Shown here piece after piece: positions 15,760 through 22,171 of a stretch of 28,767 nt of DNA (the stretch's first letter is position 1; each line of letters starts with the position of its first letter). Source of the DNA: SFDP01 sp051653625. Lineage in GTDB: Bacteria > Bacillota > Clostridia > Lachnospirales > Lachnospiraceae. The stretch lies in NCBI GenBank assembly GCA_051653625.1, contig JBOFWM010000099.1:1-28767 (forward strand). Reading direction: 5' to 3'. Made by a program: the position numbers and the translations under genes. The notes beneath the pieces were generated by a model. It had not been told where the DNA came from and searched no databases. It was given only the letters and a program-made list of their open reading frames with translations.

Positions 15760-17094
15760 ATGAAAGAGAAATATCAAACGTTGTCAGTAGTAGATTTGCG
15801 CGCTATTGCAAAAAAAAGAGGTATTACAGGAGTTTCAGCTATGAATAAGTCAGCATTGATTGAAGCAATGTTAGTACTTGATGATAAAGAAAATAAGCAA
15901 ACAAAAAAAATAACAGAAGAACCCGTAGAAAAAAAAGAACGTGAGGAAAAATACCCCTCGGATTTAGATAGCGGAAGAGAAGCTAGTGGAATCTTAGAGG
16001 TGTTACCTGATGGATATGGATTTATACGATGTGAAAATTATATGCCAGGTGAAAATGATGTTTATGTTGCACCTAGTCAAATTAGAAGATTTAATATGAA
16101 AACAGGAGATATTGTTACAGGAAATACAAGAGTAAAAACTGCTACAGAAAAATTCAGTGCATTATTATTTGTAAAAAATATTAATGGCTTTGCTCCAGAT
16201 GAAGTGGCAAAAAGAAAAAATTTTGAAGATTTAATTCCTATTTTTCCAAATGAGAGAATGAAACTTGAAAGACAGGGTGCGCCTATTTCTATGCGTGTTA
16301 TGGATTTGATGAGTCCTGTTGGAAAAGGACAAAGAGGAATGTTAGTTGCACCGCCAAAAGCGGGAAAAACAACATTACTTAAAGAGGTTGCAAAGTCTGT
16401 AAAAACAAATAATCCGGACACTCATTTGATTATTTTACTCATAGATGAACGCCCAGAGGAAGTGACAGATATTAAAGAGGCAATAGAAGGACCAAATGTA
16501 GAAGTAATCTATTCTACATTTGACGAATTACCAGAACATCATAAGCGTGTAGCAGAAATGGTAATTGAACGTGCAAAGAGATTAGTAGAGCATAACAAGG
16601 ATGTTATGATTTTACTTGATAGTATTACAAGATTAACAAGAGCATATAATCTTACGGTTCCAGCAAGTGGAAGAACTTTGTCGGGTGGTTTAGATCCAGC
16701 AGCACTTCATATGCCAAAAAAATTCTTTGGTGCAGCGCGTAACATGCGTAATGGTGGAAGTTTGACAATACTTGCTACAGCATTAATTGAAACTGGAAGC
16801 AAAATGGATGATGTAGTATTTGAAGAATTTAAAGGGACTGGAAATATGGAATTGGTTCTTGATCGAAAAGTAGCGGAAAGACGTATTTTTCCAGCAATGG
16901 ATATTCCAAAATCTGGAACAAGAAGAGAAGACTTGCTTCTTACACCAGAGGAAATAGAGTGTATGAATCAAGTAAGACGAGCATTTAATGGATCAAAAGC
17001 AGATGAAACGGTAGATAAAGTCCTTGATATGTTCAGTCGAACAAAGAATAATAAAGAATTTATTCAAATGGTTCAGAAAATGAAGTTTTATTAA
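15760..17094 (+). CDS. rho: transcription termination factor Rho
   Basis: A hexameric RNA-dependent ATPase that ends transcripts. From ATG 15760 it has 444 residues: the Rho N-terminal helix bundle (VVDLRAIAKKRGITG), a short Lys/Glu linker, the cold-shock-like RNA-binding domain with LPDGYGFIR (82-90) and VYVAPSQIRRF, and the ATPase with P-loop APPKAGKTTLL (197-207). The Q-loop/R-loop region includes DSITRLTRAYN and SGGLDPAALHMPKKFFGAARN. The earlier ATG at 15727 lacks a ribosome site, while GGAAAGGA (15742-15749) precedes 15760. The inter-domain insert is short compared with that of many actinobacterial Rho proteins. Confidence 0.96.
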   Translation: MKEKYQTLSVVDLRAIAKKRGITGVSAMNKSALIEAMLVLDDKENKQTKKITEEPVEKKEREEKYPSDLDSGREASGILEVLPDGYGFIRCENYMPGENDVYVAPSQIRRFNMKTGDIVTGNTRVKTATEKFSALLFVKNINGFAPDEVAKRKNFEDLIPIFPNERMKLERQGAPISMRVMDLMSPVGKGQRGMLVAPPKAGKTTLLKEVAKSVKTNNPDTHLIILLIDERPEEVTDIKEAIEGPNVEVIYSTFDELPEHHKRVAEMVIERAKRLVEHNKDVMILLDSITRLTRAYNLTVPASGRTLSGGLDPAALHMPKKFFGAARNMRNGGSLTILATALIETGSKMDDVVFEEFKGTGNMELVLDRKVAERRIFPAMDIPKSGTRREDLLLTPEEIECMNQVRRAFNGSKADETVDKVLDMFSRTKNNKEFIQMVQKMKFY

Positions 17095-17102
17095 AAAAAT
17101 AC

Positions 17103-17131
17103 TTGCGTAAAAAAAAATGATATGTTAAAAT
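17103..17131 (+). promoter_or_regulatory. sigma-A promoter for rpmE
   Basis: TTGCGT (17103-17108), a 17-nt spacer and TAAAAT (17126-17131), close to consensus. It starts 8 nt after the rho stop and leaves a leader of about 110 nt before rpmE. Confidence 0.7.
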
Positions 17132-17134
17132 AAA

Positions 17135-17248
17135 CAAGCTGTTTATTTGTAAACAGTTTGGATGAGAACAAATAGTAAGTATTAATAGATGCTTATTTTA
17201 AAACCTAAAATAAATTAGGATAATAATTAGCAAAAGGAGATTAGAATT
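17135..17248 (+). promoter_or_regulatory. structured leader upstream of rpmE (candidate L31 autoregulatory leader)
   Basis: Three hairpins can be drawn by hand in about 90 nt. The first is an 11-bp stem, 17135-17145 with 17150-17160, closing on TTTG. The second is a 9-bp stem with two wobbles, 17174-17182 with 17189-17197. The third is CCTAA/TTAGG (17204-17208 with 17215-17219). The ribosome site AAAGGAG (17233-17239) follows. Ribosomal protein L31 leaders that bind their own product are reported in Firmicutes; whether this one belongs to that class cannot be decided by eye. Confidence 0.55.
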
Positions 17249-17449
17249 ATGAGAGAAGGAATTCATCCTGAATATCATCAGGCAGAAGTAACATGTAACT
17301 GTGGAAATGCATTTGTTACAGGTTCAACAAAACAATCAATCCATGTGGAAGTTTGCTCGAAATGTCACTCATTCTACACAGGACAACAAAAAGCTGCTAG
17401 AGCTGATGGACGTATTGATAAATTTAACAAAAGATACGGCGTTCAATAA
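17249..17449 (+). CDS. rpmE: 50S ribosomal protein L31, zinc type
   Basis: The 66-residue protein begins MREGIHPEYHQAEVTCNCGN and carries the CxC...CxxC zinc-binding set (CNC near 16-18 and CSKC near 36-39) of the C+ form of bL31. The C-terminal DGRIDKFNKRYG is conserved. AAAGGAG precedes the ATG by 9 nt. It is a single-gene transcript with its own promoter, leader and terminator. Confidence 0.97.
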   Translation: MREGIHPEYHQAEVTCNCGNAFVTGSTKQSIHVEVCSKCHSFYTGQQKAARADGRIDKFNKRYGVQ

Positions 17450-17459
17450 GAAGTACAAA

Positions 17460-17493
17460 AAGGTTGAGGTTTCTAATCTCAACCTTGTTTTTT
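17460..17493 (+). terminator. intrinsic terminator after rpmE
   Basis: AAGGTTGAG (17460-17468) pairs perfectly with CTCAACCTT (17478-17486) across a 9-nt loop, then G and six T residues (17488-17493). Confidence 0.93.
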
Positions 17494-17548
17494 CGTTAGG
17501 AATGATGTAATCTTTTTAGTAGATCGTAAAAAGAAAGGCATGGAGAAT

Positions 17549-18550
17549 ATGAAAAAGAAACAATGTGATCGATCATCAGGAATTGGAGGACAAGCAGTTC
17601 TTGAAGGAATCATGATGAAACATAAAGATATGTATGCAATTGCCGTTAGAAAAAGCGATGGAGAAATTGAAATAGACACAGAGGAATTTCATGGAATATT
17701 GCATGGGAATAAAATTAAAAAAGTTCCGTTTATTCGGGGGGTATTTAATTTTGTAGATTCTCTTATTTTAGGAACACGCGCACTTAGTTATTCAGCAAAA
17801 TTCTATGAAGATGAAGATGCAAGTGAAACAAAAACAGATACATTTATGGAAAAAGTATTTAAAGAAAAGGCTGAAAGTGTTACATCGGGATTAACTGTTG
17901 CATTTTCCATTATAATGGCAATTGCAATTTTTATGGTGTTGCCATATATAATTACATCTCTCTTTAGTGATTATATTAGAAATCAAACGATAATGGCATT
18001 GATAGAAGGACTTGTACGAATTTTTATTTTTGTAAGTTATGTTGTATTAATATCAAAAATGGAAGATATCAAAAGGGTCTATATGTATCATGGAGCAGAG
18101 CATAAGTGTATTAATTGCATCGAAAAAGGTAGACCATTAACTGTTTCTAATGTTATGAGATCGTCTAGACAACATAAACGTTGTGGTACAAGTTTTATGT
18201 TATTTGTAATGTTTGTAAGTATTATTTTATTTATATTTATTCGCGTAGATCAACCTGCTCTCCGAATTATATTGCGAATTCTTCTTTTACCGGTTATTGC
18301 TGGAATTTCTTATGAAATAATTCGTTTGGCTGGAAATAATTCGGGAAATATTTTGGTAAAAATTATTTCTGCACCAGGAATGTGGTTGCAAAAATTAACT
18401 ACATTAGAGCCAACAAAGGATATGGTAGAAGTTGCTATTAAATCAATAGAGGCCATTTTTGATTGGAAACAATATTTATTTGAAACATTTGGATATGAAG
18501 TAGACGAATCTTGGTTAATAGATGATGAAGAAACAGATGAGAAATTATAG
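17549..18550 (+). CDS. DUF1385 family membrane protein (YqhQ-like)
   Basis: The 333-residue protein matches DUF1385: N-terminal GIGGQAVLEGIMMKHKD, then FIRGVFNFVDSLILGTRAL. Two to three membrane helices follow (about 117-140, 155-175), a conserved YMYHGAEHKCINCIEKG segment, RSSRQHKRCGTSF, and further helices (about 220-240, 245-265). Its biochemical role is not established. It sits ahead of prmC-prfA, a neighbourhood seen in many Clostridia. ATG 17549 was preferred over ATG 17540, since AAAGG ends at 17538 and would be too close to the latter; both are in frame. Confidence 0.85.
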   Translation: MKKKQCDRSSGIGGQAVLEGIMMKHKDMYAIAVRKSDGEIEIDTEEFHGILHGNKIKKVPFIRGVFNFVDSLILGTRALSYSAKFYEDEDASETKTDTFMEKVFKEKAESVTSGLTVAFSIIMAIAIFMVLPYIITSLFSDYIRNQTIMALIEGLVRIFIFVSYVVLISKMEDIKRVYMYHGAEHKCINCIEKGRPLTVSNVMRSSRQHKRCGTSFMLFVMFVSIILFIFIRVDQPALRIILRILLLPVIAGISYEIIRLAGNNSGNILVKIISAPGMWLQKLTTLEPTKDMVEVAIKSIEAIFDWKQYLFETFGYEVDESWLIDDEETDEKL

Positions 18551-19388
18551 ACAATTATATGAATATGGTTTGAAAAAATTAGAAGAAGCACAAATTGAAG
18601 AAGCACAACTAGAAGCAAGACTTCTTTTAGAATTCATATGCAATACGACAAGAAATGAGTTGCTAGTATATGGAGATAGAGAGGTTTCTGATGAGAAATG
18701 TGAAAGATATTATACATTCATAGAAAAGAGAATGCAAAGAATACCATTGCAACATATTACGGGATTTGCAGACTTTATGGGGTTGATATTTCACGTAAAT
18801 CAAAATGTTTTAATTCCGAGATTTGATACAGAAGTATTGGTAGAAGAAGTATTAAAACAATTACATGATCGAGACGAAATATTAGATATGTGTACAGGTT
18901 CTGGATGTATTTTAATTAGTCTGCTACAATATTCTAACAATACGGTAGGATTAGGAGTAGATCTTTCGGAAGATGCATTGAAAGTTGCTAGAGAAAATGC
19001 AAAGGAAATACTAGGTATTAAAGAAAATGTTTCTTTTGGTTTTCTTTCTTCTAATTTATTTGAATCTGTTCCTAAAAAACAATATGATATTATTGTTTCA
19101 AATCCACCATATATTCGTACCAAGGTTATTGAAACGCTGATGACAGAAGTAAAAGACCACGAGCCAATGATGGCATTAGATGGATATGAAGATGGACTCT
19201 ATTTTTATAGAGAAATTTCAAAAAATGCAAAGGACTATTTAAAGCAAGGTGGAAAATTATTTTTTGAAATTGGATATGATCAAGGAGTAGAAGTATCAGA
19301 AATTATGAAAGAAAATGGATTTATAAATATAGAAGTTAAGAAGGATTTAGCTAGACTTGATCGTGTAGTATATGGAGAAAGGAAGTAA
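18537..19388 (+). CDS. prmC: peptide chain release factor N(5)-glutamine methyltransferase
   Basis: PrmC methylates the glutamine of the GGQ motif of RF1 and RF2, using SAM. The 283-residue protein has the N-terminal helical substrate domain (to about residue 75), IPLQHITGFADFMG, IPRFDTEVLVEEV, the SAM-binding loop ILDMCTGSGCILISL (115-129) and the catalytic NPPY (189-192). The start at ATG 18537 overlaps the DUF1385 stop by 14 nt; an in-frame ATG lies at 18522. Its substrate gene prfA follows 10 nt downstream, the classic pairing. Confidence 0.95.
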   Translation: MRNYRQLYEYGLKKLEEAQIEEAQLEARLLLEFICNTTRNELLVYGDREVSDEKCERYYTFIEKRMQRIPLQHITGFADFMGLIFHVNQNVLIPRFDTEVLVEEVLKQLHDRDEILDMCTGSGCILISLLQYSNNTVGLGVDLSEDALKVARENAKEILGIKENVSFGFLSSNLFESVPKKQYDIIVSNPPYIRTKVIETLMTEVKDHEPMMALDGYEDGLYFYREISKNAKDYLKQGGKLFFEIGYDQGVEVSEIMKENGFINIEVKKDLARLDRVVYGERK

Positions 19389-19398
19389 GTGATTAAAG

Positions 19399-20469
19399 AT
19401 GTTTGATAAATTAGAAGATTTAATTATAAGATTTGATGAAATTTTAAATGAATTAAATGAACCTACTGTAGTAAATAATCAAGATAGATTCCGAAAATTA
19501 ATGAAGGAACAAAGTGATTTAACACCGATTGTTGAAGCTTACAAAAAATATAAGCAAAGTAAACAAGATATTGAAGATTCGCTTTCATTATTAGAAGAAG
19601 AATCCGATGATGATATGCGTGAAATGTTAAAAGAAGAATTGAATGATGCGAAAAAAAATGTAGAGTTGTTAGAACAAGAGTTAAAAATTCTTCTTTTACC
19701 AAAAGACCCTAATGATGATAAAAATGTTATGGTTGAGATTCGTGCAGGTGCAGGTGGAGATGAATCTGCTTTATTTGCTGCACAAGTATATAGAATGTAT
19801 GTTCATTACGCGGAAGGTATGAGATGGAAAGTAGAAACCATTGAAGCAGAAGAAATCGGGATAGGTGGAATGAAGAATGTAACCTTTATGATTTCTGGAA
19901 ATGGTGCATATTCTATTATGAAATATGAAAGCGGTGTACATAGAGTACAACGTGTTCCAGAAACTGAGTCGGGTGGTCGTATTCATACTTCGACGATTAC
20001 AGTTGCAGTAATGCCAGAAGTGGAAGAAGTAGACGTTCAAATTAATGATAATGATATCCGTATTGATGTTATGCGTGCTTCTGGTAGTGGGGGACAATGT
20101 GTAAATACAACAGATTCTGCTGTTCGTTTAACACATACGCCTACAGGTATAGTTATCTACAGCCAAACAGAAAAATCACAAATTCAAAACAAAGCAAAAG
20201 CATTTGCTCTTTTACGCGCAAAATTATATGATCTTGAACAACAAAAACAACAAGATGAAGAGGCAGAACTTAGAAGAAGTCAAGTTGGAACAGGAGACCG
20301 ATCAGAAAAAATTAGAACATATAATTTTCCACAAGGTCGTGTTACAGATCATAGAATCAATTTAACACTGTATAAATTAGATAAAATCATGAATGGAGAT
20401 CTTCAAGATATTATCGATGCATGTATTGCTGCAGACCAAGCAGCAAAGTTAGCAAAAATGGGTGAATAA
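19399..20469 (+). CDS. prfA: peptide chain release factor 1
   Basis: RF1 recognises UAA and UAG and triggers peptide release. The 356-residue length is normal. The codon-reading tripeptide of the PxT type is PET (187-189) in HRVQRVPETESGGRIHTST. The catalytic GGQ is at 231-233 within SGSGGQCVNTTDSAVRLTHTPTG. The acidic GAGGDESALFAAQ region sits near 117-128. It overlaps nothing but follows prmC by 10 nt, so modification enzyme and target are co-expressed. Confidence 0.98.
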   Translation: MFDKLEDLIIRFDEILNELNEPTVVNNQDRFRKLMKEQSDLTPIVEAYKKYKQSKQDIEDSLSLLEEESDDDMREMLKEELNDAKKNVELLEQELKILLLPKDPNDDKNVMVEIRAGAGGDESALFAAQVYRMYVHYAEGMRWKVETIEAEEIGIGGMKNVTFMISGNGAYSIMKYESGVHRVQRVPETESGGRIHTSTITVAVMPEVEEVDVQINDNDIRIDVMRASGSGGQCVNTTDSAVRLTHTPTGIVIYSQTEKSQIQNKAKAFALLRAKLYDLEQQKQQDEEAELRRSQVGTGDRSEKIRTYNFPQGRVTDHRINLTLYKLDKIMNGDLQDIIDACIAADQAAKLAKMGE

Positions 20470-20518
20470 TATTTCATTAATTTGGAACATTATTAAAAAA
20501 AGATAAATGAGGATGAAT

Positions 20519-21427
20519 ATGCCAGAAATAAAATGGGAAAAAGTAACGATAAAAGAAAAAGAACTTTTTGACCAATATTATACATTTGAACAACCAAATA
20601 ACTGTGAATATACATTTGCGAATAATTTTTTATGGGCGCCATTTTATGAAATTAGATATGCAATTATACAAGATATGCTTGTATTTTTATCAAAAGATGA
20701 TGGATTAAGCATTACTTTTCCGCTTGCAAAAGATGAAGAGGGAAAAAGTCATTTAAAAAGTGTAATAGAGGAATTATTTTTATTTTTTGAACAAGAGAAT
20801 GCACCATTTCATATGCATCTTGTATTAGAAAACATGTTTGAAGAATTAGAAGAATTATATCCAAATACATTCACTATTGAATATAATAGAGATATTGCAG
20901 ATTATGTATATGAATCAGAAAAATTAATTACTCTTGCTGGAAAAAAGTTACATGGTAAAAGAAATCATATCAATAAATTTAAAATTGTTAATGAAAATTG
21001 GTCTTATGAAGAGATTTCAGATGAAAATTTAGCGGATTGTATCATTATGGCAGATAAGTGGAAAGAACTTAATCTTTGTGATGATTTGGATGAAAAACAT
21101 CAAGAATTTTGTGTGACAATTAATGCATTAAAGATGCGAAAAGAGCTAAATCTAATAGGTGGTTTAATTCGTGTTTCGAAAGAAGTAGTAGCGTTTACTC
21201 TTGGAGAAGAATGTAACAAAGAAACATTTGTTGTACACATTGAAAAAGCATTTTCACATGTTCAAGGTGCATATCCAATGATCAATCAACAATTTATTGA
21301 ACATGTTGCAAGTGAGTATAAGTATATAAATCGAGAAGAAGATACTGGTGCAGAAGGGCTCAGAAAAGCAAAACTTTCATATTATCCAGCGTTTATGGTA
21401 GAAAAAGGAAACGTAATGAAAAAATAA
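20519..21427 (+). CDS. DUF2156 (phosphatidylglycerol lysyltransferase C-terminal-like) protein
   Basis: The 302-residue soluble protein has the double GNAT-like architecture of DUF2156, as in the catalytic part of MprF. Features include CEYTFANNFLWAPFYEIRYA near the N-terminus, AGKKLHGKRNHINKF in the middle, and EKAFSHVQGAYPMINQQFIEHV, YINREEDTGAEGLRKAKLSYYPAF at the end. There is no membrane flippase domain, so it is the stand-alone cytoplasmic form. Such proteins may transfer aminoacyl or acyl groups; the substrate is unknown. ATG 20519 has GAGG (20509-20512) 6 nt upstream; earlier in-frame ATGs at 20507 and 20513 lack one. Confidence 0.8.
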   Translation: MPEIKWEKVTIKEKELFDQYYTFEQPNNCEYTFANNFLWAPFYEIRYAIIQDMLVFLSKDDGLSITFPLAKDEEGKSHLKSVIEELFLFFEQENAPFHMHLVLENMFEELEELYPNTFTIEYNRDIADYVYESEKLITLAGKKLHGKRNHINKFKIVNENWSYEEISDENLADCIIMADKWKELNLCDDLDEKHQEFCVTINALKMRKELNLIGGLIRVSKEVVAFTLGEECNKETFVVHIEKAFSHVQGAYPMINQQFIEHVASEYKYINREEDTGAEGLRKAKLSYYPAFMVEKGNVMKK

Positions 21428-21430
21428 GAA

Positions 21431-21465
21431 AAAAAGATGTGATTAATAATTGCATCTTTTTTTTT
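21431..21465 (+). terminator. intrinsic terminator after the DUF2156 gene
   Basis: GATGTGATT (21436-21444) pairs with AATTGCATC (21448-21456) with two wobbles over a three-base loop. An A-run comes before it and nine T residues (21457-21465) after it, so it may work in both directions. Confidence 0.85.
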
Positions 21466-21477
21466 GTATAAAAGGAA

Positions 21478-21506
21478 TTGACAATTTATAAAAAAAAGAG
21501 TATTCT
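21478..21506 (+). promoter_or_regulatory. sigma-A promoter of the copper operon
   Basis: TTGACA (21478-21483), a 17-nt spacer and TATTCT (21501-21506). The CsoR dyad begins 5 nt after the -10, so it covers the expected transcription start. Confidence 0.82.
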
Positions 21507-21510
21507 CTAT

Positions 21511-21527
21511 ATACCCCCATGGGGTAT
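21511..21527 (+). promoter_or_regulatory. CsoR operator
   Basis: A perfect inverted repeat ATACCCC-CAT-GGGGTAT, the G/C-rich dyad flanked by AT that CsoR-family repressors bind. In an otherwise AT-rich intergenic region it stands out. Its place over the start site explains repression without copper. Confidence 0.9.
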
Positions 21528-21548
21528 TGAGGAAGGGAGAATGGTAAG

Positions 21549-21848
21549 ATGAAAAAAGAATGTTGTAGTCATAAGATAAAAGCAAGAAGTGACGAAGAGC
21601 ATAAAAAGTTAATGAATCGTTTAAGTAGAATAGAAGGTCAAGTACGAGGGATTAAGGGCATGGTAGAAGAAAATGGATATTGTATTGATATTTTAACACA
21701 AGTAGCAGCAGTAAGTGCGGCATTAAATGCATTTAATAAAGAACTTCTTTCTAATCATATGAAATCATGTGTAATAGACGATATTAAAAATGGAAATGAA
21801 GAAACAGTAGATGAATTATTAGATATTATGAAAAAATTAATGAAATAA
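21549..21848 (+). CDS. csoR: CsoR-family copper-sensing repressor
   Basis: An all-helical 99-residue repressor of the DUF156/CsoR family. The Cu(I) ligand set is present at Cys45 (GYCIDIL), His70 and Cys74 (NHMKSC), with the 25- and 4-residue spacings of the known C-H-C site. This argues for copper rather than the formaldehyde (FrmR) or nickel (RcnR) branches. The N-terminal KKECCSHK adds two cysteines and a histidine. The DNA-contacting RLSRIEGQVRGIKGMV helix is intact. The operator lies 22 nt upstream, and the copper-binding genes lie downstream. Confidence 0.95.
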   Translation: MKKECCSHKIKARSDEEHKKLMNRLSRIEGQVRGIKGMVEENGYCIDILTQVAAVSAALNAFNKELLSNHMKSCVIDDIKNGNEETVDELLDIMKKLMK

Positions 21849-21865
21849 AGAGAGAGGATGGTAAG

Positions 21866-22084
21866 ATGAAAGAATATATTATTGATGGAATGAGTTGCAG
21901 TGCATGTAGTGCTCATTTAGAAAAAACAGTTTCAAAATTAGAGGGAATTGAAGTATGCCAAGTAAATCTTCTTACAAAATCTATGCAAGTTTCTGGAACA
22001 ACAGACAATACTACAATTTTAGCGGCAATTCAAGAAGCAGGATTTTCTGGAACATTAAAAGAAAAAAGTAAAAAAATAGACTAA
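21866..22084 (+). CDS. HMA copper-binding domain, 5' part of the split copA frame (CopZ-sized)
   Basis: The 72-residue product is a heavy-metal-associated domain with the Cu(I) motif GMSCSACSAHLEK (CxxC at residues 11-14), then the expected beta-alpha-beta pattern and GFSGTLKEK. GAGAGAGG precedes the ATG. In related copper ATPases this domain is the N-terminus of CopA itself. Here the frame ends with TAA 22082-22084 and resumes after another TAA (22097-22099) in the same frame. On its own it has the size of a CopZ chaperone. It is either a free chaperone by mutation or the first piece of a broken gene. Confidence 0.8.
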   Translation: MKEYIIDGMSCSACSAHLEKTVSKLEGIEVCQVNLLTKSMQVSGTTDNTTILAAIQEAGFSGTLKEKSKKID

Positions 22085-22099
22085 GAAAGTATTCAATAA
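22082..22099 (+). other. two in-frame TAA codons splitting the copA reading frame
   Basis: Reading on in the HMA frame gives TAA (22082), four sense codons for E-S-I-Q, TAA (22097), and then an open frame that runs into the copA body to 24121. No frameshift is involved. Both stops lie in the polar linker between the HMA domain and the first membrane helix. Each could come from a Gln CAA by one C-to-T change, although ancestral codons cannot be seen here. Confidence 0.9.
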
Positions 22100-22171
22100 A
22101 AACAAGCAGAAGAAGAGCAAAAAAATAGAGAGAGACGTGTAAAATATCGATTTGTAACATCATTAATATTT

